Source of the DNA: Bidens hawaiensis
Taxonomy: Eukaryota > Streptophyta > Magnoliopsida > Asterales > Asteraceae
Direction: 5' to 3'
Assembly (NCBI GenBank): GCA_021521415.1
Contig: JAIQDT010003016.1
Coordinates: forward strand, 186,001 to 250,000
Length of the DNA stretch: 64,000 nucleotides
Positions 1-12,612 of the stretch are shown in pieces (within the stretch, counting starts at the first letter, position 1; each line of letters begins with the position of its first letter). Both the position numbers and the translations under genes were made by a program. The notes under the pieces are model-generated. The model was not told where the DNA came from, did no database searches, and worked only from the letters and a program-made list of their open reading frames with translations.

Positions 1-2730
1 TAAAGGTCCAAATGTTTTATATAAACAAATGATTTTATCAAGGTTAAAGCTATACGAAATAGACTAAAGGTCTAAAGCTAGATCGTTGATCTAGTTATTT
101 ATATAAAATGTTATTCTCGTATTATAGGTCTGAGGTAACAAAACAAGAAGAAGAATCAGAAAATAGGAATCAATAAAAGAAACTGATTGTAAACAGAAAA
201 GGTGAATACGCCCCAAACCTTTTATAATGAGTATGAATGTTTTCATAGGATTTACGAATCCATAAAAACTTTGTGTACAATAATAAGAAACGGACACTCT
301 GATTAAGAGTATACATGTGTCTGGATCCATTCATACATGGTGACTCGGCATTTTCCCGAGGCCATGCAAATCATAAACAAGTCTCCGGAAGCTTTATGAG
401 AAATGATTTGTGTATATAATTAATTGTACAAGGTACTTAGGGTAATTTGAACCCAATTTAGTTGGGTGCCTAATGAGTAGTCACAAAGGTATTATTGTTG
501 GTTTCACAAAGGTATTGAAAAGAGATTTTAGAGTCAGCATTATTCACCAGCTTTGTGCTGACGTATTTTCCCACCCATGTTACAGGGAAACAAGAAAGGT
601 TAGAACATACAAGCAAGAAGGAATAGAAGATTGGAGTTATAGTCATTAGATGCTATCTGATGGCTCAGATATTTTATTTCAAAATATTACAAAAGAGTTA
701 TGTTTTCTAAAGAAATATATTGTAAACGATGGACGGGTATTTAAACCCGACTTTTTAATAAGTTTTCAAAGTAATAATATTTTATTAAAGACTTCCGCTG
801 AAATAAAACCCGCAACTCTGATTAATTTACAAAACATGTGCCAACGTGTGGTCACACGCCTAGGCCCTAAAGTGGGGTGTGACTCTCACTATAAACCCTC
901 ACGAGACCCCACTCGTCCTCCCGGTATTGCATATGCTAAATTCAATCGTGATTTCTCCGAAAGTGAGTTCGGTCTTTTAACATTTTTAACTTGTTTAACA
1001 AAATTTATTATGAAATGACTTAATTCGGATCGTAATTTTTTTAGTAAATTAACATAAATCATTTTCATAACTCTTAAAAGACCTATGTCTTACACTTGTG
1101 AGAAGCTTGCTTCTATACGTCTCGAGATTTTGCAGGTTCGGTTGTCAGTTTTGGTAATTGGTTGAGACGAGAGTGTAGAGTGTTTACGAGAGTTCGCGAG
1201 CCGACTGGTCCATTCCAGTTGATATCAGGTGATTTCAGTTTTATAATCTATTTTGTTTTTATTAGTTTAAATGTTAGAAGTATAATTGTATAATTGCTAG
1301 TAGAACCTATCACATTAGAGCCCCGTGTTTTAAATTGTTAAAAATGTCAATTTCAATCCCGTCCCTTAAATGTTCATTAATTGTTTAAATATTTTAACAT
1401 TGAGGACAATGAAAACCGCAAGTGTGGGGATGGGGGAAATTTTAAAATTTTTTAGCCCGATAGTACCTCGAAGAATGTTCGGAAACCAAATTTGTTAACT
1501 GATAATTATTGTCATTAATAACAAGTTATAGGTTTCTAGTCATTGTTGGTTTTTCAGCTTCTCATTAGTCTTACTCATAAATGTTTTCATAACAAGAAGT
1601 TGAAAATGGGGTCGTTTAGGCACGGATAACGAGTCATGGGGACATGTACACATGTTTATGTCGGTATCCTAATTCCTCATGTACGTGTGTAAGATTTGCT
1701 TTATATATATAATACACATACAATATGTAGTATACACACATGTCATGTGAGTGCCATTATCGAGAGTAACCAGTATGCCCATAATATCTAGAACTTGGTT
1801 GTCTCATGCATTTCGAGATCTTAGCTTGGCATGATTGCAAAAGTGATAGTGGCACTTAGGTTAAGCCTCGTCTGGATGAGTGAGAGTGTGGGTATTGGGG
1901 GTTGGGCCTCATATGCTATATATATATGAGCATGGATAATGTGAGGGGCGGGGGGGGGGGGGGGGCGTTGGTTTCCTTTAAAAAATATTGTTGGACCTAT
2001 TATCATTCATTTAATCAAACTCGATGTTTTATTGTGAAACGATCCGGCTTAATTAGTTTCTTTATAATTGTTTTTAGTATCTATCAATAGGTTGTACAAC
2101 CTATTGAGCATTACGTTTATTATGCTTAAAAAAAGATGTCTGTTTATATTCAGCTATGTAATTAGCAGTTCGCTTGTGTTTGATTGAAAAAATAAAAATA
2201 ATAATCTATCAGTTTTTTATGTTATGTATTTGTTTTATTTAGTTGTTTTGTAATAAGCCGAATTGGATCGTTTGAGCCACTTGAAAAAAATTTCCCTTCC
2301 ATACCCTTAAACTTGGCCTTTTAAGCCCTCTTGATATGCATTCGTGTCAAAGCACTTATATGGGTGGAAATTTGACTTGGTTCCAAGCTTATTACTTTGT
2401 GTTCATACTTGGTTTAGAGGGCAGAGAGATACTAGCACATCTTTTGCTAGTCCTGATATTAAACCGAGAGGAGTGTTATTATTTTACGAGGGGTATGAGC
2501 ATGTGTGCCTTAACCGGAAACAAAGTACACTCGCCTGGGGGGCTCTATTGTTTTTATTATATCATTTAACCTTATTTGTGGGATGTCAATCTCGAAAGTG
2601 TCAGTCTGGGAAACCGGGTATGACCTTAAACGTTACTAGTATTAATGGTGATAATTTACATACCTAGGATGAAGGTTGATGTTTGCTTTAGAGTTCGCTT
2701 AAGGGCAAGCAAAATATAAGTGTGGGGATG
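1..2730 (+). other. Decayed repeat DNA, probably 3' internal part of a gypsy element
   Basis: I recognise no gene here. Two purine-rich stretches containing AAGTGTGGGGATG (near 1420 and 2718) resemble the polypurine tract found before the 3' LTR of Tat/Athila-type gypsy elements, and the second directly precedes an LTR-like segment starting at 2731. The short open frame at 650-1018 has no recognisable domain. A 16-base G run lies at 1950-1965 and AT-rich microsatellite-like DNA at about 1697-1760. The assignment rests on general resemblance only; the 5' half of any such element is absent or outside the window. Confidence 0.3.
2084..2107. repeat. 24-bp perfect palindrome
   Basis: The 24 bases centred on TTGTACAA read the same on both strands with no spacer. 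It lies in AT-rich decayed DNA and no function is visible. Confidence 0.6.
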
Positions 2731-4745
2731 TGATGGTTGGTTAATTTGTATGTGTTTTAGTTCGTTTATTTATTTGTTTTAATAATTTATTGTAGGAACT
2801 TCGATACTTCATACGTGTCTGTTGTATTTCAGGTCATATAAGTTAAAGCAGCTAATTTGGACCTGTTGAGGCACGGGATGAAGACCCGGGACGTCCAGCA
2901 CGCAAAACGAGAAAGATTAAAGAAGTATGCTGGTGACAGGACCCATCGCGACACGCGATGGGCATGCCTGAAGACCCATCGCGTATCGCGATGGGTAATT
3001 ATTTTACGTTGACCAATGGTCCATCGCGATACCCGATGGACCAGTGAAGACCCCATCGCATATCGCGATGTGGTGTGCAGACGGGAAAATTAGTGTTATA
3101 ATCAATTTCATCTAATAGATGACCCTAACTTCACACACATCGAGAGAGGCGATTTCCAGAGCTGAGTTGAGGCGATTCCATCAGTCTAAGTCAACCGGAG
3201 AAGCCACGTATGATCTATATCATATATATTTAAGATTCCATGATTCCGAGACGCGGCTAAACTCTTAGAATCTGACTTGGGAATGTAAAGTTTTTAACAG
3301 TTTCAGTTTTCTCATGTGACTAAGAACGTTTATGTATAATTGTTTATGGTTAATCTATGATTATTGATGTTTAGTATTTCTGTGTGTTCAATCGGTTTAG
3401 GTTACGTTGATCTGAACGATTAGTTACCAGTTTCTATAATAATTGATCATAGGGTTGTTTGATTAGATTGAATACGATAAAGCATATAATTGCCCTTAAT
3501 TAAGTCACACTGGCAGGGACCGTTTGATAACCAGTGCCGTGTGTAAACCGATTATTGTTACCTAAGGTTTTGTCTAGTTCTGTAGTTAACCGTTAATGAT
3601 TAATCTGTTAGGTTGCATGAGATTACTATTGGTTACTTACTTGAAGCCCCGGGTGTGATTTGCTTTTATTATTTGATTGAAATTTGTTTACTTGCTTGTT
3701 TGCTTAATTCAAAATTCAAACCATTTGCTTGTGTGATCAACACTAAAATCTGCTACTTCATAATATTAAATCTTGTTTACACGATTTGAATTGACCGCAT
3801 ATTCATGGTGGATACGATATCTTACTTGTCCTAGCTACTTAGGTTAATCAGGTTTTTGCATGACTCAAACGACGGTCATCATCCACCAATTCAAGATTGA
3901 TGAGTAACATATTTTAAACAAACTTTTACAACCATTCATGAATTACTCATGTTCTTGGAAACTAGAAATGATTATTAATAAATCTTGATAATTTTTCCAA
4001 TTCATATTTCCTCGCATGAACTTTGAAAAGACGCAATACTTGCTGTGATCAATCTTTCTAGTTTTGATAGTTCTAAAACAAAATTTTTAAGTACGATTGA
4101 TTAGATTGTCATGCTAGATAGAGAAATCATATGTTAAAGGAATGTGTAATTATAACCTACTTCAATCAAACAAGGGAGGCCGTGTGAATAAACTATAGTC
4201 TCCCAAAAGTTGTTAGGATTAGTATTTGAGAAATCGAAGCTAAACCTAATCTTTATATACTTCACGAAAGCTACTTGCTTATTTAAATTGACCTTTCGTG
4301 GTAGACATGAAGTTATGCATGCTACTTTATTAATTTCAATAAGATAATTCACTTAGAAATGAGGGATTATTTTATCTTATATTCTTAAAGGAAGTTTATC
4401 GCATATTCTTACTTTTAACATCAAAGAAAGTTCAGTAGATTCTTGATTAAGATGGTAACCTTCATATAATGATTCTTGTGAATTTATTCTCTTTATTTTA
4501 CTTTTAAAACAAAACAAAATTGTTTTAGTTTAAAAACAACCATTAAATGTTTATTACTTTCGTTTAATTTAATTACAAAGATTTAGTATTGAAAATAATT
4601 TGAGTCTTTGGATCGATACTTGGTTGTTACCAATACTATCCAATATATGCAATAGGTACACTTGCCTATTTGTATGTGATTTTGTCTTAATAAAATCATT
4701 ATTTATAAATTTTGAAACTCGATCCCATGTGAAAAACAATCAACA
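2731..4745 (+). mobile_element. LTR-like segment of a Tat/Athila-type Ty3/gypsy element
   Basis: It starts with TGATGG directly after a purine tract (AAGTGTGGGGATG) and ends approximately at AATCAACA. The tail, with a GGATCGATACTTGGTTG-type block followed by a TACACTTGCC block, resembles the 3' ends of long Tat/Athila LTRs. No second copy lies in the window and no target duplication was found (GGATG before, TTTTG after). It is therefore either the 3' LTR of a truncated element or a solo LTR with drifted ends. It carries an array of CCATCGCG palindromes. The right boundary is uncertain by tens of bases. Confidence 0.42.
2942..3073. repeat. Array of four CCATCGCG/CGCGATGG hairpins
   Basis: Four short interrupted palindromes occur in about 130 bp: 2942-2962 (9-bp arms, spacer ACA), 2974-2996 (10-bp arms, spacer TAT), 3018-3042 (9-bp arms, 7-base spacer) and an imperfect one at 3051-3073. 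All share the arm CCATCG(CG). The local GC content stands out from the AT-rich surroundings. They lie in the LTR-like segment starting at 2731. Confidence 0.75.
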
Positions 4746-5127
4746 TTTTGTATACATGTCCGCAGACATCATCGTGTGACCAATAGTTTACATGTTTAGT
4801 AAATTTATCAGGTAGTATGCTTTGCAGAAGTCTTCTTTAAAGTATAATTAAATTCAAAACTCGGGATTTAAACACCTGATAATCGTAAAAAAGAGTTTAT
4901 CTCGAGGAAACATGGTTTTACATATTTTTACAATATTCAAAATATCTTAGTCATCAGATCATCTAATGGCTATAACACCATCTTCTATCCTTAATCCTGA
5001 TATCATGTAAAACAAATTATAAAATACGCTAGCAACACATGCTGACGCGAAATCATTTATGTAATACTTTTATAAACTACAGCTCGACTTGAAACCACCA
5101 AGTGGACAACATTTGAGTACTTCGCAA
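4746..5127. other. AT-rich DNA, nothing recognised
   Basis: There is no open frame of interest, no RNA gene and no terminal repeat that I could pair. The last 8 bases (CTTCGCAA) are the probable left target duplication of the next element. Confidence 0.5.
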
Positions 5128-5697
5128 TAGGGATGTGATTTTTTTCCTGAATATCCGTACCTGTTCCCGTTTAGTACCCGTACGTGTCTATTGAGTACAT
5201 GTACGCGTATCAAAATAATATATCATTAAATAATATGTATTAACTTTCTCTGTTGTTTTTCTATAGAAATTGAGGAAACAATATACAAAGAAAAGGAAAA
5301 CGGAAAATGAAAATATGACTTGCGAATATTAAACGAATGTTAACTTTCTTTGCATACCTTAACTTTTTTTAAATATTTATTTTTGGGAGACTTTGTATGT
5401 TTTGGAATTCATTAGTTGATTATGAATAATTTTATAGTTTATTTCATTTTTAGTTTTAATATTATGTTTTGGTTGTGTTATTACGGTTTTAGTTGTGGTA
5501 TTATAGATTATTGTTTGTCGGTACTGTATAAAACGGATACCAAAGCGAGTACCATACCCGAAAATACCTGTACCCTTACTGGTACCGTACTTTCACCATA
5601 ATATTGGGTACATGTACCAGATTTACTGATTTTAGATACGAGTACTTTCGGGTACAGGTACAGGTATGGTTACAGATACAGTGCTGATCTCATCCTA
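5128..5697. mobile_element. Non-autonomous hAT-like DNA transposon
   Basis: The left end TAGGGATGTGAT and the reverse complement of the right end, TAGGATGAGAT, pair as imperfect terminal inverted repeats. They continue inward as degenerate GTACC/GGGTAC-rich arms. The flanking 8-mers are CTTCGCAA on the left and CTTAGCAA on the right, 7 of 8 identical; hAT elements make 8-bp duplications and commonly begin (C/T)AGGGATG. At 570 bp with no transposase frame it is non-autonomous. The 61-residue frame inside (5416-5601) looks incidental. Confidence 0.58.
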
Positions 5698-5705
5698 CTT
5701 AGCAA

Positions 5706-6417
5706 CTACCCATATAATAGAAAACATAGTGAAGAATCGAAGATTAAATTGATGAAGATTAACGGGGAATTAATGAATTGAAGAAAAATAAGAAAACAAA
5801 TCATGAAGTGAATGATAAATTGACGATGGAAAAAAACGAATTTGATGAACTGATGATCAAAGATACTAAATTTGATGAATTTGTTGAATTATGGTTTAAA
5901 CGCAGGTAAGGGATGAGGACGATGATCGAGAGCTAAATATGCTCTGATACCATTTTGAGAGAAAGAACTAGAGAAAACTAATGGAGATTATCAAATGCTT
6001 AACTGCTTATTTCATCAAACCATCTATATATACAAACGTCTCAACAACCAAACTAACTGATATACCTAACTAACTGAGTCAACTCAATAACAAAAACTTA
6101 AATAATCAAAACTCGTTAATAATAACAGTTTCATGATCAATCTAAGATCAAATTGTAGACATATTCACAAAGAGTTCGATAGGTACAAAGTGAATAGAGT
6201 TTTGCAAAGGGATGAATATGGAGATGGCAACCCTTAAGACTTGAGCTAGTTATTTGAATTTAAAATGGGTCATGGGTGGTTTTGAATAATAAGATCGTAC
6301 TTAAAGAGCAAAGTGGATAAGTATGACTTATGCTTTGTTTATAAGTTTAAAGTTATCTATTATGTTTTCATAAATATTCTTTTGTGTTTTTCTTTCGATG
6401 TATTTAGTTTTTTTATA
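5706..6417 (-). other. Unassigned DNA with a possible copia LTR/PBS remnant on the - strand
   Basis: On the - strand, TGGTATCAGAGCA (plus 5941-5953) matches the initiator-Met-tRNA primer site used by many plant retrotransposons. It directly follows a stretch ending in CTCTCAAAA, typical of copia LTR ends. A TATA-like TATATA lies further into the would-be LTR at about 6028. I found no second LTR and no internal region, so this would be a fragment. The rest of the interval is AT-rich and unrecognised. Confidence 0.3.
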
Positions 6418-7259
6418 GGGAAAATAACCATAATAGCCATATCACCATTCACATACCTAAAATAACCATCCAAAAACCGTCGGATGATGGTTCTTTTAAC
6501 AGCCGACGACATATCTTTGCTACCAATAAAAAAAACTCGTCGACCACTAAGATCTTGTGGGCTGCCATCTTCTTTTGTCGGGCTGATGGAACTCTTTAAA
6601 GAACCGACGTAACTATTAAAGACCCGATGAAACTTGTTTGAAGAAATCCCTAATTTCTCTCTCTATTAAAAAACGAATCCGTGAATTAGATCATGCATAA
6701 CAACCTTCTGACGTGAATGAAACTCATTCGTACATCCAACTTCTCTCTTAAACCCTCTGTAAACTTCTCTTACTCGTCGGAACTTAAGAACTCTGACCAA
6801 CCTTCTAAGCCTTTAGTCTCATCAATTAGGTAACCTATTTACATGTTTTAGATGCATTTTTGCTATTTGAATCAAAGCACAATGCCAATTTGAACTCACA
6901 GAGGTGTTTGATTGTTTGATTAAAGGATTTAAATCTTAGGTTCATATAATGAATTGGGGATTTGTTCTAACGTGTGTTTATAAATAAGTGTTAATCACCA
7001 ATCTGGAAATTCGAGTACCGTCGGATGTCTTGTTGTTTCGTCGGAAATGCTAGAAAATGTTTTGAGTTTCATCAGTTATCTGGCTATACAGTCGGCTATC
7101 ACAAATTAGCAAAACGTGGCATGATATTATTGAACTTCGAGTATCTTCAACTGGCAGCAAAGATTTGTCGGCGGCTATTGAAAGAATAATCGTCCAACGG
7201 TTTTTGGATAACTATTTTGGGTATGCGTTTGGTCACATGAATATTCCAATCATGATCCC
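6418..7259. mobile_element. Non-autonomous Mutator-like element (about 90-bp TIRs)
   Basis: The ends are imperfect inverted repeats of about 90 bp. Left 6418-6510 and the reverse complement of about 7165-7259 share blocks such as ATCCAAAAACCGT and AGCCGACGAC (one mismatch). Both ends begin GGGA. The flanking 9-mers are TTTTTTATA on the left and TTTTTAATA on the right, 8 of 9 identical, which is the MULE duplication length. The 842-bp interior has no transposase. The match between the two arms also explains the small - strand frame at 7147-7368. Confidence 0.65.
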
Positions 7260-7268
7260 TTTTTAATA

Positions 7269-8643
7269 AAGTAATAAAGGTTTTTTGTTTGATTTTGTAA
7301 AACCGATTTTGCTTGTGTGCGAGTAGCCAACCAATATCTAGTTGAATATTTCTCAATTGTAACATCATAAATCATCAACAAAAGTTTAGTATGATGTACA
7401 TTATTTTGTTTATTATTATATTATGCTTAAATTTTATGTATACATGGTCTTATGATGTTTTGCTAATAAATTAATTTTTATTTGAAAATTTTCCTGAACC
7501 ATCAATAATGATAAGGTTATGTGTTATACCTTATTTTCCATCATTTGTCATGTTAGCACCACCTCAGTTTTTCTTTCATCAATAAATCTAATTACTCAAC
7601 AGTTATACCCCATTCTCCATCATTATCTAATTTCTAATTTTTTATTTTTTAAGATAATTAATATTAAACATGTTTAGTGTATTTTATATAATTTATATTT
7701 ACTATTTTTAATATTCTTTAAAAATCATATACATTAATACCAATGATTAAAATAACTAACAAAAAATCCATTTAAACACACCCCACTATAGAGATAGGTT
7801 CTATACCCATCCAAGGAACATTCATAGTTATCCGCAACCCCTCTCTACCCCTATGGATAAACTCTTAGTAAGATACCTGAAGCCTGCGGGCACATGGATT
7901 GCCACTCGCGGAGGAGACAAACATTACACAATTGCTAGTCCTAAAGCCTAACATAGTGAGAAAATCCTTCTGGATACATATTGTACAGGAAAGGACTACA
8001 AACGCACAACAAACCCATTAGCGGACACCAACACTGTAACTCCAGGTGACAGCCGTCCTTACCCACAAGTTGTTTGACCAATCAGAGGTCTCATGCATGC
8101 TCACCCATGAGGAATGGGCGGTTCTACTAATGAAGACAGCTTGACCAAATATTCTCTACATCTCTGGCTATAAACTAAACACTTGACTAACGTTTAAAGG
8201 ATCCAATCACTCTGTCACTCTAATATTACTCTTAATATATTTTACTTATTGACACGTCGAAGGATGTTTATGAGAAGTACAATGCCTCATTCCCTTTTTC
8301 ATAACGAGCTCACGGTGTTCTGTTCTGCAGATTAGGTTGAAGTCAACCCTAAAGGATCTGATTACAATAACTTACTGGATGAGACAGCAGGTTAACAATT
8401 ACTGGTTGAACTAGTGTTTCTTCACCCACCTTTTTCCTCTTACCACCATAACCTCATCGCCGGCTCCTACTAGCATAACCCATCCTCCTCCACCTTTAAA
8501 AGAGAGTCGCATGAGACGCGTGACCAGGGATTTAGACCCTCTTATGCGTGACGTGAACATCGCCGACGCGGTGTTTACCTGAGCTCACATGAGCCATGTC
8601 AGCGCAATCCTTGAGCCTCTGTGAACAATACCGTATGATCCTA
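7269..8643. other. Unassigned intergenic or decayed repeat DNA
   Basis: There is no open frame with a recognisable domain and no paired terminal repeats. The part after about 7780 is richer in GC than its surroundings and has the texture of an old retrotransposon internal region, but I could not match any conserved motif. Confidence 0.4.
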
Positions 8644-8827
8644 AGGGGTGTTTGGAGCCCATCACTTGTGCCATATAGAGAGTTGATTGATTCGGAAACT
8701 TCATTCCACAAGTTTATAAGTCTAATAAATCAAATATTTTCTTTTAGCGAATCAAACGTACTTTAATGCTGACTTATTCAGATCTAGCCTCTTAATAGAA
8801 TCATTAAGAGGATACCCATAAACCCCT
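8644..8827. mobile_element. Possible MITE
   Basis: The left edge AGGGGTGTTTGG and the reverse complement of the right edge AGGGGTTTATGG form short imperfect inverted termini. Inside, CCTCTTAAT and ATTAAGAGG form a 9-bp stem. This layout (GGGGTGTTTGG end plus CTCTTAAT motifs) resembles common plant MITEs. No clear target duplication was found. It ends about 14 bases before the MULE's left target duplication. Confidence 0.4.
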
Positions 8828-8841
8828 AAATTTGTTATCGA

Positions 8842-8850
8842 TAATACTTG
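8842..8850. repeat. MULE target-site duplication, left copy
   Basis: TAATACTTG, paired with TAATAGTTG at 59664-59672 (8 of 9 identical). Nine bases is the duplication length made by Mutator-like transposases. Confidence 0.65.
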
Positions 8851-8925
8851 GGGTAAAGTTAAAATACAAAGGGGTTTAAAAATGAGAAGGATTAGAAAGA
8901 ATAGGATTATGAAACATGGCAATCT
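8851..8925 (+). repeat. MULE left terminal inverted repeat
   Basis: It begins GGGTAAAGTTAAAATACAAA. The reverse complement of the right end begins GTGTCAAGTTATTTTACAAA. Both then share a G-run and AAAAATGAGAAGG, followed by a looser AGAAT...ATTAT...CAATCT/CAAATCT match. Similarity fades after about 75 bp. Confidence 0.7.
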
Positions 8926-9113
8926 TCCCATCAACCTAATTTTAGGAAGGAAGAGTATTTTTGGAACTTTTTTGGTTTATTTTCTAAACTCAGATCCTTA
9001 TCAATTTACACCATATACATTGCAATCGGCCATCAATAATAGAATCGACCAAAAAATCTAAACAATTCTACATCTTAATCGCTGAAAGCAAATCGAAGTT
9101 TACGAACTTAGCT

Positions 9114-9780
9114 ATGAACGATGAAGAATTTGGTACTAATTCAGATATAAACTCTGCCATGAACGATGATGGATCTTATACGATTTTTTCTCCTTTTATT
9201 TAGATTCAATTGATTGATTTACTTTAGTTCATCTGATTTTTGATTTAAAGTGTATTGAATTGATTTAATGTTTTGCTTCAAAATGATAACTCAATTTTTA
9301 TTGTATTATTTGATTTCGTTTACAAGTATTGTGCCTTTTTGTAAAATCATTGTGTCTTATTGATAAAATAGGTTTTACTAGTTGTGTTTTAATTTCTGCT
9401 AGCATTGTGTTATATTTATATTGAAATTTGTGAATACTTAACAAAGTTTTATTGATTTAGATATTGGAGTTTACAATGAACTTGGTGAAGAACGTGGATC
9501 CCCGAGGTCTGGAAAAATATATTGCAAACCTGTTGTGAGTCAATAACTTAAACCTGTTATAGGTATGGTGTTTGATTATGTTGAGCTTGCCTATGGTTTT
9601 TATGTTAGCTATGCTCATGCTAGTGGTTTTAGTGTTAGGAAGAATAGTGCATACACTAATCATGATCTTCTGAAATTGAAGTGTTATGTTTGTTCGTTTT
9701 ATAGGTGGAAGTGAGTATAGTACATTAGATGATGCAAATAATGGTAAAATAAAGCGTAGGAAACCATCGAAGAGAACCGG
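9114..9780 (+). pseudogene. FAR1-type MULE transposase, 5' part (DNA-binding domain)
   Basis: This is the first part of a FAR1/FHY3-related transposase gene. A plausible start ATG lies at 9114, followed by intron-like AT-rich DNA and a coding block from about 9465. At about 9560-9780 the reading contains GMVFDYVELAYGFYVSYA, then GFSVRKNS and KRRKPSKRTG, in the order seen in the FAR1 DNA-binding domain, a WRKY-GCM1-type zinc fold that binds transposon ends. The frame is not continuous: a stop interrupts it near 9711 and the block resumes in another frame. The coding sequence stops abruptly at 9780, where the Tekay element inserted after the codons for Arg-Thr-Gly. The next conserved residues reappear at about 22881. 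The fit to the FAR1 family is clear by eye; the exact exon limits are not. Confidence 0.65.
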
Positions 9781-12479
9781 TGTCACACCCTCAAAATCCA
9801 CTAACGGAGTTTTACCGTCAGAGGGTGTGAACTGGCAGGATCGGAATCATTAGTTATAACCAAACCAAAGAAAAACGTTTAAATGAAAGTAAGTGCGGAA
9901 GCGTAAAACCTTAATTCAAAAGTTGCGTCACGCAGGACGACTTAAAACCAAATGTAACTGTTAAAATTAAGTTTGCAGAATAAAAGTGTTTTCATTAATG
10001 CATGCTCCTAAACCGCGCGCCCGCCTCGGCTACCTGAGAATAACATACTAAAAGTGTCAACACAAGGTTGGTGAGTTCACAAGTAAAATAAGATAAATCG
10101 TTTAGCGTTTTGCGTAACCTCGTTACGACGTTTAAATGTTGCGTAACCCCGTTACGACGTTTGAGTGTGTAACCACGTTACAGCGTTTAAGTGTGTAACC
10201 ACGTTACAGCGTTTAAGTGTTTTGCATTACCAGATAGTGTTATGTCAAATTATATATCGATAGGTAGCTAATCTATACAACAAGTATCGCTAAGTGGTTC
10301 GCGACCGAAGCTGACTGTTTATCAAGTGCCCGTCACCAGGTCCTCCAGACCATGGTAAGTGTTAGCCAAAATTTACACCCACTCAACCTCCAGTTGAGCT
10401 TAGCGTCGGGTGGGGTTTGTCAAACCCAGTAGTACTACCCAAAAGTGACTCGCTATTCCAAATATTAACCGGTCCGATGTGTGGGACTTCAAATGTTATG
10501 TATGCCGCTTAGCCTTTACAAGTGATATATAATTTATAACAAAATCTTTCATATGCGTTTATCTCAGAAAATATGTTTATCGGAGTATGTTATCTCCCCC
10601 AAGTGAAAAACGTTTGAAAACAGTTTAAGAGTGGGGTAAGTGAACTCACTGTTTGCGAAGAATATCCGATCTAGATCACCAAGTGATGCGCGTCGTAGAA
10701 AACTCTCTAGCGTTCTAAAATAACAAAGAGATTTTCTAAGTAGCGGAACATTTAACGAGTCTCTAGACTCGGCACATAATACCTATGCACGTAACATGTT
10801 TCGTGTTTCGTTTGTGAATCGTGTGTGACTTGAACAAGTACAATTGTGATACGATACATGAGTGAGCAATTACTTTCGTGTCACGTATTAATAACATACT
10901 TATTAGCAATTATTCCCGTAAGGGCATTTTGGTCAACAAACAAAGACTAACTAACCATTATTCCCCATAAGGGCAATTTGGTCAATTCATGGCAATCAAC
11001 TAGCAACTATTCCCCGCAAGGGTATTTTGGTCAAAATACAACAATTATATAAAAACTATCATATTTCATGCATTCCTATACAACTCAGCAGCTAGTTTCG
11101 TTATGACAGAATTTCTACTTGAAAGATTGCACTAGTTTACCCATTATAACGTCTCAATTAATTCACCAAAAATTACCACAGGAGCATACATATCTTAGGT
11201 TTCCAGAACATCTTTTATCTTATTTTTATTCCATATAGATTGTTCATAATGATCAAAACATTACAGCTAACTTATATCAGTCAGATTCATGCACATCAGA
11301 ATGTTATTTGCAATTCCCGTTAAACGAAAAATCCAATAAATGCAAGACCACTTGGGTTTGGTTCCTAACTCAGTGAGTCAACTTCCAGAAGTGGAACCAA
11401 CCCAATTGGTCTCGTGGTTCATGAGATATAACATTTACAACATAACCTAACAGCAGGTCTAACAGCTCAGCTTTGCATCACGTTTTTGTAAAATCATAAA
11501 AGTATACTTCCACTTATCCAAAAATTACGAATTTATACTTCATAGAAACTAGACTCAACCTAGTTTACTGCAGTACCCACAATCTCAATCAATTTTCACG
11601 TTTACACTTCGTTACAGTCAGTTAAACATCGTATATACATTCTGTCCAGAATCTGTTCACATCAAAACTCAACATAATCACAACCTATGAACTATCATGC
11701 ATCCATATAACCCTCTAGACACTATAACTACTATCCATGCATATCAATCACACCATACATACAAGATTAGGGTTTGTGTTTTAATTCAAATCAAGAACAA
11801 CAATCAATCATGTATCAATATCAATCTAGTTATTAATCTATTATCCAACTAACAAGAATCCTAACAATCATATTCATGCAATAATCGGCCGATTTAGGGT
11901 TTTCACATAACCCATCAAACATCAAATTAAACAATCAAAGAGGTAAGAGATGATCAAGTATACCTTCCTAGCACCTAGTTCTTGGATTAATCTCTTGATT
12001 TGATGTGTATGTGTGTGTGGTGGTGGACGGCAGCCGTGGATCAAGAGAGGGAGAGAGAGCCGATCGGGATTTAGGTTTAGGATAATAATAATAAGTTAGG
12101 GTTTAGTTTAGGATATATTTATAAGCAAACAAGTTACACTCTAGTCCTTCTACTTTCAAGTGTTGTTTTTCTAGAACATTCTATCCTAACTTGCACATAA
12201 TCATGACAATAATATAACACATAATCATGACAATGATATAACACATAATCCTAACACATAGTTATCACATCATTAGTGTTTTAGTGTGCTTCGTTTATTC
12301 CTCGATCGTTTGCGTTTCGGTGCAAATCCCGAAAGACTACTACACATGTAGTAAGTGTTAAGCGTCATTTAAACCCTAGTTTAAATGTAATGAAGTATGC
12401 GTTATAGATTCAACGATCTTAAAGTTTGAATTAACGGAGTTGAGTTAACGAGGTTAACCTGGAATTGGCGATTGTCACA
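9781..12479 (-). repeat. Tekay element 3' LTR
   Basis: 2,699 bp, TG...CA ends, apparently identical to the copy at 18412-21110. It contains a four-copy GTAAC-N3-GTTAC array (10114-10207). It also has three degenerate copies of a TTCCC..AAGGG.A.TTTGGTCAA unit at about 10911-11035, and a duplicated CATAATCATGACAAT block at about 12196-12240. Confidence 0.93.
10114..10207. repeat. Four GTAAC-N3-GTTAC palindromes in the Tekay LTR
   Basis: Copies start at 10114, 10143, 10169 and 10195, each GTAAC, a 3-base spacer and GTTAC, followed by a GCGTTT/GACGTTT block. The period is 26-29 bp. The same array is in the other LTR at 18745-18838. Confidence 0.85.
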
Positions 12480-12490
12480 TCATTCCCATG
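12480..12490 (-). other. Polypurine tract of the Tekay element
   Basis: On the - strand ATGGGAATGA directly precedes the 3' LTR, the position where plus-strand DNA synthesis is primed in LTR elements. Confidence 0.6.
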
Positions 12491-12612
12491 TTAAAGAATT
12501 TTCGTCCCGAAAATTTGAGTCAAGTCGTGATGAGAGCCTGAAAAAAGTAAGAAAGATTTTCAGTTTGTCATATCATCCCCTAGTAGAAAGAAATTTCGTC
12601 CCGAAATTTAGT

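Noticed and set aside
650..1018. 122-residue + strand frame
   Set aside because: There is no recognisable domain or splice context, and it lies in AT-rich decayed repeat DNA.
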